A stretch of DNA of 48,358 nucleotides, from positions 1-48,358 of the forward strand of contig NZ_BDBV01000054.1 of the NCBI RefSeq assembly GCF_001613165.1, read 5' to 3'. This DNA comes from Nocardia mexicana NBRC 108244 (GTDB lineage: Bacteria; Actinomycetota; Actinomycetes; Mycobacteriales; Mycobacteriaceae). Shown here in pieces: positions 15,470 through 23,181 of this stretch; the first letter of the stretch is position 1; each line of letters opens with the position of its first letter. The notes below the pieces were generated by a model, which was given only the letters and a program-made list of their open reading frames with translations, did no database searches and was not told the origin of the DNA. The translations under genes and the position numbers were made by a program.

Positions 15470-16549
15470 TCAGCTCAGGAAGCGCGAGATTGTTCCCGGA
15501 TCCGTGGCGAACTGCAGGAACAGGTCGTTCTCGTGCGGATCGCCCGCCGTCACGCGTACGCCGTCAGTCCCGTAGGGGCGCACCAGAACTCCCGCCTCCG
15601 CGCTCGCCTCGCCGAACTCCGCGCTGCGCTCGCCCAGCGGCAGCCACACGAAATTCGCCTCGCTCGGCGGCACCGTATACCCGGCGGCTTGCAGAGCGGT
15701 GCGCATCCGATCCCGTTCGGCGACAACGCCGTCGGTGCGTTCGAGCAGCTCGTGCCGGGCGTCCAGCGAGGCGATCGCGGCGGCCTGTGCGAGGCGATTG
15801 ACGCTGAACGGGATGTGCACCTTCAGCAGCGCGGTGATCACCTCGGGGTCACCCACCGCGTAGCCGACGCGTAGCCCCGCCAGCCCGTACGCCTTCGAGA
15901 AGGTGCGCAGCACAAGCACATTCGGGCGGTCGCGGCGGATCTGCACCCCGTCCGGATGGTCGTTCGCGGGCAGCCGCAGGTACTCGTAATAGGCCTCGTC
16001 CAGCACCACGAGGATGTGATCGGGCACCATGTCGAGGAACCGCACCAGCTCTGCGCGGCCGTAGGCGGTACCGGTGGGGTTGTTCGGGTTGCAGAAGAAG
16101 ATCAGCTTGGTGTTCTCGCCGACGGCCGCGGCCATCGCGTCGAGATCGTGGGCGTAACCGTCGGTCAGCGGCACCTGCACGGCCCGGGCGTTGCCGACCT
16201 GCGTGACGATCGGATACGCCTCGAACGACCGCCACGCGAACAGCACCTCGTCGGTCGGCGCCGCGCAGGTGATCTGCACCAGCTCCTGGCACAGCGCGAC
16301 ACTGCCGCAGCCGACCGCGACCTCGGCCACGTCCACCCCGTGGAACTCCGCGATGGCCGCGCGAAGTTCGCTGGCCATGTTGTCCGGATACCGGTTGGCG
16401 AGTTCCGCAGCCTCCGCGATGGCCTTGGCGACGGTCGGCAACGGGCCCAGGGTGCTCTCGTTGCTGGCCAGTTTCACCGCGCCGGGATGGCTGCGGCCGG
16501 GAGTGTAGGCGGGGATGGACTCGAGGTCCGGACGAATGCGAGCGGTCAC
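15470..16549 (-). CDS. pat: Aromatic amino acid / histidinol-phosphate aminotransferase
   Basis: 359 residues, fold-type I PLP aminotransferase of the HisC family. The Schiff-base lysine is Lys219 in FSKAYGLAGLRVGY, the PLP-phosphate and ring contacts sit in NPNNPTG (154-160) and LDEAYYEY, and the C-terminal arginine lies in GVRVT. In mycobacteria the second HisC-like copy (Pat/HisC2) transaminates phenylpyruvate and related aromatic keto acids. With no his genes nearby I favour Pat. Transcribed alone and leftward. Confidence 0.87.
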   Translation of the reverse strand: MTARIRPDLESIPAYTPGRSHPGAVKLASNESTLGPLPTVAKAIAEAAELANRYPDNMASELRAAIAEFHGVDVAEVAVGCGSVALCQELVQITCAAPTDEVLFAWRSFEAYPIVTQVGNARAVQVPLTDGYAHDLDAMAAAVGENTKLIFFCNPNNPTGTAYGRAELVRFLDMVPDHILVVLDEAYYEYLRLPANDHPDGVQIRRDRPNVLVLRTFSKAYGLAGLRVGYAVGDPEVITALLKVHIPFSVNRLAQAAAIASLDARHELLERTDGVVAERDRMRTALQAAGYTVPPSEANFVWLPLGERSAEFGEASAEAGVLVRPYGTDGVRVTAGDPHENDLFLQFATDPGTISRFLS

Positions 16550-16673
16550 CCCACCACACTAGAACCTGCCGGACGGACTCGGTCGCAGAGTCCGTCCGGC
16601 AGGAAAATTTCTGGATAGCAGTCCTCACGTGCGACTTCTTCAGAAGTTTATAAAGGCGAACTACCCTGGATTC

Positions 16674-17399
16674 ATGTCGGGCATTTATCGAGATATTGCA
16701 CCATTGCGCGACAGCGGTTCGGAGACGGAAGACGACCGAGGGCCCGTGGCGTCCGCCCGAGTGCCCATCACCGTGATCGAGCCGGAAGGGTACGCGCGCG
16801 GCGGCATCGTGGTACTGCACGAATCACGAGAGTTCGCCGACGCGTTGCTGGAGTTGATGGGCTCGCTGTCCAGCGAGGGGTGGATCGTGGTGGCGCCCAA
16901 TCTTTTCCACCGCAACGGCGCCACCGACAAGGTGTTCGGAGACGACCTGTTCGCCGATTTCGACGCGTGCTTCGACTGGCTCACCGCGCGCGGAGTGTTC
17001 GGCGACTGCATCGGGGTGCTCGGCTTCGACTCCGCCGGGACCGCCGCCTTCCTGGTGGCGACGAGCCGGCCGATCGGGGCCGCGGTCAGTGTGGCGGCGC
17101 CCGGGATCGCCGAACCGCTCACCGACCGGGCGGATGCGCTGATCCGGGCCGCGCCGCGGCTGCAGGCGCCGTGGCTGGGCCTGTACGGCGACGACGATTT
17201 CGGCACCCCCGCGGCCCAGGTCGAGCACCTGCGCGACGCCGCCGCGTCCGCGGTGGTGGCCACTCTCCTCGTCAGCTACCCCGGCCTGCACCACCGCCCA
17301 GACCGTCCCGGCTTCGACTCCTCCGACTCCGAGGACGCGGAAACGCTGATGGCCGCCCAGACCAGAATCTTCGACTGGTTCGACAGCCACCTCCGCTGA
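16674..17399 (+). CDS. Dienelactone-hydrolase-like protein with altered nucleophile
   Basis: 241 residues from ATG 16674; GTG 16629 would add 15 residues. The alpha/beta-hydrolase fold of the dienelactone hydrolase family is visible: IVVLHESREF near the N-terminus, GWIVVAPNLFHR, GVLGFDSAGTAAF at the nucleophile elbow, LYGDDDFGTP for the acid, and YPGLHHRPDR for the His. Family members usually have Cys (GxCxGG) at the elbow; here the aligned residue is Asp with Ser next. The activity may therefore be changed or lost. Substrate unknown. Confidence 0.75.
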   Translation: MSGIYRDIAPLRDSGSETEDDRGPVASARVPITVIEPEGYARGGIVVLHESREFADALLELMGSLSSEGWIVVAPNLFHRNGATDKVFGDDLFADFDACFDWLTARGVFGDCIGVLGFDSAGTAAFLVATSRPIGAAVSVAAPGIAEPLTDRADALIRAAPRLQAPWLGLYGDDDFGTPAAQVEHLRDAAASAVVATLLVSYPGLHHRPDRPGFDSSDSEDAETLMAAQTRIFDWFDSHLR

Positions 17400-17503
17400 A
17401 CAGCCGCCTCCCTGACCAGCCGTTTTGCTTCCTGAGCGGTTGCTCTGTACTCTTGCCTCTCGGCGGTTCGAAAGGACCGGGCCCCTCATACGAGAAGGCT
17501 CCA

Positions 17504-17593
17504 GGAGGCGTGCCAGAGCGGCCGAATGGGACTCACTGCTAATGAGTTGTCCCTTCACGGGGACCGGAGGTTCAAATCCTCTCGCCTCCGCCA
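17504..17593 (+). tRNA. tRNA-Ser(GCU)
   Basis: Acceptor GGAGGCG pairs with CGCCTCC, the anticodon loop CTGCTAA lies between ACTCA and TGAGT, a long variable arm is present, the T arm is GAGGTTCAAATCCTC, and an encoded CCA ends at 17593. Confidence 0.96.
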
Positions 17594-17630
17594 AGCCCGG
17601 TCCGCCGGGCACCTACAACTTGATAGACAT

Positions 17631-17703
17631 GCGCCCGTAGCTCAACGGATAGAGCATCTGACTACGGATCAGAAGGTTGGGAGTTCGAGTCTCTCCGGGC
17701 GCG
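17631..17703 (+). tRNA. tRNA-Arg(ACG)
   Basis: 73 bases. Acceptor GCGCCCG pairs with CGGGCGC, and the anticodon loop CTACGGA lies between TCTGA and TCAGA. Its 3' half from 17668 onward is repeated exactly at 23855, marking it as the attachment site of the island to the right. The gene itself is intact. Confidence 0.96.
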
Positions 17704-17710
17704 CAGTTGG
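17668..17710 (+). repeat. att direct repeat, left copy (tRNA-Arg 3' end)
   Basis: 43 bases from ATCAGAAGG to GCAGTTGG, covering the anticodon 3' arm through the tRNA end plus seven bases. They are identical to 23855-23897 in the same orientation. The flanks differ completely on either side, as expected for attL and attR. Confidence 0.88.
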
Positions 17711-17711
17711 G

Positions 17712-17746
17712 AAGAGGCCCCTCCGCTCAGTGCGGAGGGGCCTCTT
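17712..17746 (+). terminator. Terminator after tRNA-Arg
   Basis: A perfect 15-bp stem (AAGAGGCCCCTCCGC with its complement) around TCAGT, followed by GCCTTTC. It lies just inside the island, right after the att repeat, so the element brought a replacement terminator for the tRNA. Confidence 0.85.
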
Positions 17747-17944
17747 GCCTTTCGCTGGGTGAGGCGCAGACGAAGGGGGCGGAACGGGCGCGGGTCCGCC
17801 ATCATCTGCTCGGCGGCCCGCCGGACGGCCCATCCGGGAGCGCGGTCATACGCTCAAAGTATTCCGATTCCGTTGTCGCCGTGGGGTGTCCAGCTGCCGT
17901 GGTCCACAAAGTACTTCCACCGACCTGCGCGAAGCACAGGCGTG

Positions 17945-18238
17945 TCAATACGCGCGGCCCGAGTCCGGTCGAATTCGCCGGGCTTCCACGAGCGTCCGAA
18001 ACGCCGCACGCTTGCGCGGGCAGTCCTCGCGGCGGCAGGTCCGGTGCTGCTGCATCGCGCGGTGCGCCTGCGTAACCGTGAACGGTCGGCCAGGCGCAGT
18101 GTGCGTGTACGTCACGAACTCGGAGGCCTGGGTTGGCTCACTGTCATCGCCCAGCTCGGTGCGCACCAGCACCCCGACCACGCCGCAGACGATCACCAAC
18201 AGCGCCACGAACACGGCCCAGGCTGCCGAGGTACTCAT
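17945..18238 (-). CDS. Membrane-anchored small protein with HRxCRxxxCPRK domain
   Basis: 97 residues. Residues ~5-28 are one transmembrane helix (WAVFVALLVIVCGVVGVLV), then an acidic linker, then a ~43-residue domain: AHRAMQQHRTCRREDCPRK, RTLVEA, RPDSGRAY. The domain matches the end of the AICE protein at 4842-5144, which instead has a soluble Trp-rich N-terminus. The ATG at 18238 overlaps the stop of the upstream gene (ATGA), which fixes the start and rejects the longer open frame. Function unknown; the Cys/His pattern may bind metal. Confidence 0.75.
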   Translation of the reverse strand: MSTSAAWAVFVALLVIVCGVVGVLVRTELGDDSEPTQASEFVTYTHTAPGRPFTVTQAHRAMQQHRTCRREDCPRKRAAFRTLVEARRIRPDSGRAY

Positions 18239-18546
18239 GCCTGCCCCACTTGGCAGGGGAATGTCGTCCAGCGAGCGAAACTCGTACGCGGAGAGGCAGT
18301 TTCGACGTCGACTATGCACATCAGCGCGTGCAGCTGAATTACGCCCAAATGGCTGGGCGACGGTGTGATCACAGCATCGACATCGGCCGCCCGCACCTGG
18401 TCGATCAGCGGAAGCACGGAGGGACCGGGCCAGTACAGGACATAGCCCAGCCGCCGGGCGAGTCTCCGGATCTGTGCGTTGTCCCACGTCGGCCACAGGC
18501 CGCCAGCCGGGTCTACCCATGCGAACGCTGTCGGACGTGCCCTCAT
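18235..18546 (-). CDS. Small conserved actinobacterial protein (island)
   Basis: 103 residues from ATG 18546 (a GTG directly before it is the alternative). It contains AFAWVDPAGGLWPTWDNAQIRRLARRLGYVLYW, then VRAADVDAVITPSPSHLG and ALMCIVDVETASPRTSFARW. The alternating beta-alpha pattern with a conserved PSPSHL loop looks like a small Rossmann-like unit, faintly like the N-terminal region of serine resolvases but without their catalytic serine motif. I believe similar proteins are common in Nocardia and Streptomyces beside XRE regulators; function unknown. Coupled to the following membrane protein. Confidence 0.72.
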   Translation of the reverse strand: MRARPTAFAWVDPAGGLWPTWDNAQIRRLARRLGYVLYWPGPSVLPLIDQVRAADVDAVITPSPSHLGVIQLHALMCIVDVETASPRTSFARWTTFPCQVGQA

Positions 18547-18822
18547 AACCCGTCTGCCTCCCACTACCGTCGTTGAAGAGCGCCCGCCGCCGGGGAACAG
18601 CTGCCACCGGCCGGGGTGGCGTCGCAAAAGGTTGGGTCGGCCGATGTACCGAAGAGTGCGGCATCGACCCAGCGGCGGGGCATGGCTCTAGGCTCGCCGC
18701 ATCAGTGCTGGTGATCGACTGCATGCCCGGGGGAAAGCCGTGGGAAAGTTGTGGGAAGTGTCCGATCGGACCATGTGCGGAGATCTATTCTGGGGACAGG
18801 TCCAGCAGGGAGGCCGCACGCC

Positions 18823-20067
18823 GTGACGAAACGGAACGAGCTGCTTATCGAGGCTCGGTTGCGGGTGGAGTCGCCTGGGTCGCCTGGCCATTCGATGACA
18901 CGCCACGAGCTGGCCGATGCCGTGAACGACCACGTTTTCCGGGCAACGAACAAGAGGGGCGCGGTTGATGAGCGGCACATCGGGAAGTGGGAGCGAGGCG
19001 AAACAACGTGGCCGAGAAAGGATTACCGGGCCGCGTTGCGAGCGGTCCTGAACGTAGCGACCGATGCCGAACTCGGGTTCGCCAAGCATCGGCAGTCAAC
19101 GGGTGACGAAGACGTGAACCGAAAGCAATTCTTGAAGACCACGCTCGCCATGAGCGCGGCCATGCTCACCAATACGGCACCGAGCGAATCCGACCTGCTC
19201 GACACAATGGCCGGTCCGACCACCAATTACCGGCGCATGGAGTCGTCCGTGCCCTCTGACCGGCTGTCGCCGGCGGTGGAGGCACATCTCAGCTTGGTCT
19301 CCGGCATCGTGCACGACAAGATGCGCACCGCAACCGGGTACCGGACGCTGTCCGAAGTGGCCGGGCTAGCGGCATGGCTGGCAGCCGATCGGGGCGACGA
19401 TGCAGCCGCGCGGCAGCGTTACGCCGACGCCATCACCTACGCCGAGCGCACGCACCATCCACTCCTGGTGTCCTACATGACCGCCAGCCTCGGTCACTAC
19501 GCCGTCGAAACCGGCGACGGCCGCGCCGGACTCGCACTGCTGCGAACCGCCTCGGCGCAGATGGGTCAGGACGCACCGGACAGCGCAGGCGCATGGTTGT
19601 CATCCCTTCTGGCGGTCGCGTACGCGTCGATCGGCGATCGCAATGCGACTCTCGCCGCACTCGACCACGCCGAACGCATGGCCAACCGCCAACGCGGCGA
19701 ATCGCAATGGCCGTGGGTCTTCGCATTCGACGGCGCGAAGGCTGCTCGCTACCAGGCGAGTGCGCTTGGACGCCTCGGTGACCACCGCGCTGCCCGTGCA
19801 GCTTTCGTGGCGGCTGGCCCGGCTCTGGGTGCTCAGAAGCCGCGCGCTCTTGCTCAGGTCGAGCACGCGCATGTGCTGGCCCGCAGTGGCGATGTCGAGG
19901 GAGGATGTGCGCTCGCCACTGATGCGCTCCGAGTCGGTCTCGAATTGCGTAGTGAGCGGATTACCAGGGCTGCCAGAACATTTCGGGCTGGTCTGCCAGC
20001 TCGAACTACCGAGGCAAGCTTGTTGGACGATGCTCTGGCGACTCTGTACAGGCGGGACCGACGATGA
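18823..20067 (+). CDS. XRE-type helix-turn-helix regulator with TPR repeats
   Basis: 414 residues from GTG 18823 (GGGAGG nine bases upstream; the ATG at 18751 has no such site). Residues ~20-85 form an XRE helix-turn-helix, with DERHIGKWERGET as the recognition region. A hydrophobic NRKQFLKTTLAMSAAML joins it to a helical array of about six TPR-like repeats to the C-terminus (AERTHHPLLVSYMTASLGHYA, LLRTASAQMG, LAALDHAERMA). The design resembles Streptomyces NsdA-like regulators that sense a ligand or peptide through the TPR. It overlaps the SLOG gene by four bases (ATGA), so the two act together. Confidence 0.85.
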   Translation: MTKRNELLIEARLRVESPGSPGHSMTRHELADAVNDHVFRATNKRGAVDERHIGKWERGETTWPRKDYRAALRAVLNVATDAELGFAKHRQSTGDEDVNRKQFLKTTLAMSAAMLTNTAPSESDLLDTMAGPTTNYRRMESSVPSDRLSPAVEAHLSLVSGIVHDKMRTATGYRTLSEVAGLAAWLAADRGDDAAARQRYADAITYAERTHHPLLVSYMTASLGHYAVETGDGRAGLALLRTASAQMGQDAPDSAGAWLSSLLAVAYASIGDRNATLAALDHAERMANRQRGESQWPWVFAFDGAKAARYQASALGRLGDHRAARAAFVAAGPALGAQKPRALAQVEHAHVLARSGDVEGGCALATDALRVGLELRSERITRAARTFRAGLPARTTEASLLDDALATLYRRDRR

Positions 20068-20543
20068 CACGTATTGCGATCACCGGACACCGCGGACTGC
20101 CCTCGGAGACAACGGAACTGGTGGACAAAGCGATCCGAGCCGAGCTGGCGAAGCGCAGCGACGAAGAACTGGTCGGGTTGAGCTGCATCGCAGATGGCGC
20201 TGACACCTTGTTCGCTCGGGCCGTTCTCGACGCGGGAGGATCGCTCATCGTCGTAGTGCCCGCTCAGCAGTATCGGGACGGGCTGCCCACCGAACACCAC
20301 GTTGTCTACGACGATTTGATCGCGCGAGCGCTCGACGTGATCGCGTTGAGCTACCGAGAATCCACGTCGGAGGCACACCAGGCGGCAAGCGAGCGCATGC
20401 TCGACAACGCTGATGAACTGTTCGCCGTATGGGACGGGAAACCGGCACGTGGATACGGTGGCACTGCCGATGTGGTGGCCGTCGCGCAACAGCGAGGAAT
20501 GCCGATCACGGTCGTCTGGCCCGACGGTGCGCGGCGGGACTGA
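20064..20543 (+). CDS. SLOG-fold protein coupled to the XRE/TPR regulator
   Basis: 159 residues with a Rossmann-like order typical of the SLOG superfamily (DprA, LOG, YspA). It opens MTRIAITGHRGLP, followed by GLSCIADGADTLFARAVLDAG, IVVVPAQQY, a helical DELFAVWDGKPARGYGGTADVVAVAQQ and a final PITVVWP strand. The GGTAD loop after WDGKPA resembles the nucleotide- or ligand-binding loop of the fold. SLOG domains bind nucleotide-derived signals and occur in some defence systems. The start overlaps the regulator's stop (ATGA). Confidence 0.75.
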   Translation: MTRIAITGHRGLPSETTELVDKAIRAELAKRSDEELVGLSCIADGADTLFARAVLDAGGSLIVVVPAQQYRDGLPTEHHVVYDDLIARALDVIALSYRESTSEAHQAASERMLDNADELFAVWDGKPARGYGGTADVVAVAQQRGMPITVVWPDGARRD

Positions 20544-20847
20544 CCGCAGGTCTTCGCAAGAGCGTTGAGCACCACTGCCATCGAGTCGTCCAGATATGGA
20601 ACGGACTCGCGGAAGTAGTTCTCGGCGCCAGGCCGATCTCCGTTTCGGACACCTACCAGCCCATGTAAGTCCCGGACTGGACCAGCGCAGCCGTGCTCGA
20701 GGAGACCGTTTCGGATCGGCTCCCTATGCCCAGTGATGCCGCCTGGCTGGGTACGGCGTCCGGCCATCTCGTACGGGTGAGGCGTAGCACCGATACTCGT
20801 ACGCAATACCGATCTAACTGGCTACTCCGGTTGGGTCGGTTGGCGTA
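20544..20847. other. Gene-free stretch, 304 bases
   Basis: Lies between the converging SLOG (+) and methyltransferase (-) genes. A leftward open frame crosses it and contains a protein-like run (AENYFRESVPYLDDSMAVVLNAL), but it overlaps the SLOG gene and has no RBS or recognisable family, so I treat it as a possible remnant. No terminator hairpin stands out. Confidence 0.4.
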
Positions 20848-21681
20848 TCAGCGACGAATCCAGCATTGCGCCCGATCCGCCAGGTTCCACCACGAAACAA
20901 ATTGCGGGTCTTCAGACTTCACTTCCCAACGCGTGGCTAACGCGTCGAAGAATGCGTCATCTCCGGTCTTTCCACCTTTCGGCTCACCGATATAGACCAG
21001 TCGCTCACCGCCCGCGGCCTCGAACGCGGACAGCGCTTCCGAAGCCATCGCGTTGCCCCAGCCCGGCGGCCAGCACAGGAACAACACGTCATCCGGTCCG
21101 GCCGACCGTGACGCGTACTCTTCCAGGTCACCCACGCTGTGCCATACGTCCGCTTGTCCCGCGGCCTCGATGAAAGAGGCATTCACCATCCGATTCGGTG
21201 GTTCGGAGTCGTACGCCTCAACGTTGAGTCCCGCATCGGCCAGCTGAGCCGCCCAGTATCCCCGCCCAGCCCCGAGGTCCACGATCCGGCGACCATCGCA
21301 AACGTCGGCCATCCAGTCGACCGTCGCGGGGGAGGGGATCGCATACGCGTAGGCAGCTTGCAAGATCGTCTGCGCAAAGCCGAGCCGAGCGCTTCCCTTA
21401 TCCCGCCCACCGTTGACCACCTGGCGGCCGTCGTGCTCGAACACCGATGGCGCAACGATGTCCCAGTACAGGTTCGCGCTCACCGACCGATCCCCAGTCA
21501 TGTAGTGCACGAACCGAAGATCGAACGCCGCGTCCGCTTGTTCGTCCCCCGTCCCCGGCAGCATCGGCGCCGTGTCCAGGTACTCAGCTACCTTCGGATA
21601 TTCGGTCTTCAGTCTCTGCTCGTCCCCCAGCAGTGCGGCCAGTTCTTCACGACGGTCCGCCGTCAGCGCAAGCTCAGCCAT
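20848..21681 (-). CDS. SAM-dependent methyltransferase (unusual motif IV)
   Basis: 277 residues from ATG 21681, chosen for its RBS GGGAGAA; a GTG at 21729 would add 16 residues. SAM-binding motif I is RIVDLGAGRGYWAAQL and the acidic strand-2 end is VEAYDSEPPNR. At the strand-4 position the sequence is DDVLFLCWPPGWG, reminiscent of the (D/N/S)PP(Y/W) motif of amino-methyltransferases but with Cys-Trp before the prolines. VYIGEPKGG follows. An N-terminal ~100-residue helical domain precedes it. The substrate is unknown; no restriction enzyme or target-recognition domain is seen. Confidence 0.8.
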   Translation of the reverse strand: MAELALTADRREELAALLGDEQRLKTEYPKVAEYLDTAPMLPGTGDEQADAAFDLRFVHYMTGDRSVSANLYWDIVAPSVFEHDGRQVVNGGRDKGSARLGFAQTILQAAYAYAIPSPATVDWMADVCDGRRIVDLGAGRGYWAAQLADAGLNVEAYDSEPPNRMVNASFIEAAGQADVWHSVGDLEEYASRSAGPDDVLFLCWPPGWGNAMASEALSAFEAAGGERLVYIGEPKGGKTGDDAFFDALATRWEVKSEDPQFVSWWNLADRAQCWIRR

Positions 21682-21903
21682 GACCCGATTCTCCCGTGGC
21701 ACGGCCAGATCCGCGATCAGTTCCACCAAGATCGCGCCGAGCGCGAAGGCATTCGAGCCGTACCCCTACGACAGGCATACGCCCGGAACCGTTGAACCCC
21801 AAACGGTCCCAGAGGCGCGGCGAGTGGCGCGCATCGGCTCCCGTGTCCGGTGTGGTCGACGGCATTGATCGGCTTTCGACCGTGTCTCACGATTGCTGCG
21901 AAC

Positions 21904-22155
21904 TACTGCCGAATTCAGCCATACAGGATCAAGGGCGGGCGCTGGCGCGCCCGCCGAGCGGCGCCGCCGCGCGGCGCCGCACAGCCCGCCCGCCTCCGCA
22001 AGCTCCGGCGAGCGGGGAGCGTTGGGCGCGTCGGCGCCGCTTTGGCGACGGGGTAGAACGCCGACCATTCCTATCTGGCCACCTTTTCAACAACGAGGCC
22101 AGTGCTGGGCACGTCGTCAGCCGTACCCGACTGACCTCCCGCAGCCGATGACGAA
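21904..22155 (+). repeat. Dispersed GC-rich repeat, copy B
   Basis: Occupies most of the 508-base gene-free stretch 21682-22189. The first 34 bases (21904-21937, containing CCGAATTCAGCCATACAGG) are identical to the complement of 3316-3349. The last block (22101-22155, containing AGCCGTACCCGACTG) matches 3122-3176 at roughly four of five positions. The middle is GC-rich with nested palindromes (GGCGCGCC, GGCGCCGC) and is not alignable with copy A. It lies inside the tRNA-Arg island. Confidence 0.7.
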
Positions 22156-22189
22156 ACGGCCGGCGGGCAGCCCGGTCAACGGCTTGTCG

Positions 22190-23032
22190 TCACCACACAC
22201 CAAAATCGGACTGTTGAAAATCCAGCGACACGGTTCGCGTGGAATTCTCGTTCCCCTCGACAACCAGCTGAAAGACGTGACGGCCTGGCTCATGAACATC
22301 AAGCTCTACGTTCGCGAAGAAGTATCGGTTCTCCGACTCGTTGATTTTTGCCATGAGCCGAAAAAACTTCCGCGGTTCACCGCCTGGCCGTACGACGCAG
22401 CCATCGATCGATCTGGTCTGTCCGACGTCAGCGATTCCGCTCTGGCAGATCATCACGATGGTCAGCCCCACACGGACAGGGAAGGACTGGACAAAATATC
22501 TGTCCAGGACGCCTCCAAGTACGTCCATCTTGCCGTTGTCTGCGGCGCGACAATACTCCGCGAAGAACGCACCGGTAATCACCATCGACACGCTGCTGGC
22601 AGGCAGTTCCCATGATGAGGCAACGTCAGCCCGGCTGGCCTCCGACTTCGTTCGGAACCACTCGGCTGCCTTCGTCAACGTCAAGTCGAGATCTTCGTCC
22701 GTCTTCCAGACGTCCTGACCGACCGCCTGTACAAATACCTCAGCCTCGATGTCCGTCACTCGTGGCAGATCGACTCCATTCACGGCCAAGAACGTCACCG
22801 CGGCCAACCATGCCGTGCGCTTGTTTCCATCCGTGAAGTACTGGGTCGTTGCAATGCCGTGAACGTAGGCAGCAGCTTTTGACCAGACGTCCGGGAATCT
22901 CTCTACTCCTCCGAACCCCGCAGCTGGCCTCAACGCATTCGACTTGACCCCGTCAAGGTTCGCGACACCCACGCCACCGTCCTGAGCCGCATTAAACCGG
23001 ATCAAGTCGTCGGCGCTCAGGTACTCCACCAC
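22190..23032 (-). CDS. Doc/Fic-like toxin fused to a C-terminal beta-rich domain
   Basis: 280 residues from GTG 23032, which shares a base with the TAG of the upstream small gene (TAGTG). Residues ~1-140 are a Doc domain: EYLSADDLIRFN at the start and QYFTDGNKRTAW at 64-75. Doc toxins normally have HxFx(D/N)xNKR; here the catalytic His is Gln, while the GNKR loop is intact. Residues ~150-280 form a second domain (FFAEYCRAADNGKMDVLGGVLDR, then FFANVELDV and HVFQLVVEG) that resembles DUF6941-type beta-sandwich proteins. Doc proteins kill by phosphorylating EF-Tu; with Gln this copy may be inactive or altered. Confidence 0.8.
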   Translation of the reverse strand: MVEYLSADDLIRFNAAQDGGVGVANLDGVKSNALRPAAGFGGVERFPDVWSKAAAYVHGIATTQYFTDGNKRTAWLAAVTFLAVNGVDLPRVTDIEAEVFVQAVGQDVWKTDEDLDLTLTKAAEWFRTKSEASRADVASSWELPASSVSMVITGAFFAEYCRAADNGKMDVLGGVLDRYFVQSFPVRVGLTIVMICQSGIADVGQTRSIDGCVVRPGGEPRKFFRLMAKINESENRYFFANVELDVHEPGRHVFQLVVEGNENSTRTVSLDFQQSDFGVW

Positions 23033-23181
23033 TACTTGAGCCGGTCGAGCAGAGTCGACCACCGCTCCATCTCACGTTGGAACACCAGATCCACCTTCTC
23101 TCTGGGTGCAAACGTGATCTCAGGTCCCACAGCATCAGACGAGGCGTCATCCACTGCCCCAGCATGCTGTACATCGCCCAT
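23032..23181 (-). CDS. 49-residue antitoxin-like protein upstream of the Doc-like gene
   Basis: ATG 23181 to TAG 23032, too short for most gene callers. It is acidic at the N-terminus (GDVQHAGAVDDASSDAVG), with a short beta segment PEITFAPRE and an amphipathic C-terminal helix VDLVFQREMERWSTLLDRLK. Position, size and translational coupling (TAGTG with the toxin start) are those of a Phd-like or other small antitoxin, whose C-terminal helix would clamp the Doc domain. I do not recognise a DNA-binding domain, so autoregulation is unclear. Confidence 0.62.
   Translation of the reverse strand: MGDVQHAGAVDDASSDAVGPEITFAPREKVDLVFQREMERWSTLLDRLK

Noticed and set aside
15355..15801. Large Arg/Ser-rich frames opposite the aminotransferase gene, and similar GC-rich antisense frames throughout
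   Set aside because: They are typical high-G+C shadow frames with no domain and poor composition.
20545..20806. Leftward frame with a protein-like run (AENYFRESVPYLDD) in the gap after the SLOG gene
   Set aside because: It runs antisense into the SLOG gene, has no RBS and no recognisable domain; noted as a possible remnant only.
21674..21865. Extension of the methyltransferase frame upstream of 21681
   Set aside because: A protein-like stretch continues for a few dozen codons, but no start with an RBS is found; it could be decay of a longer gene.
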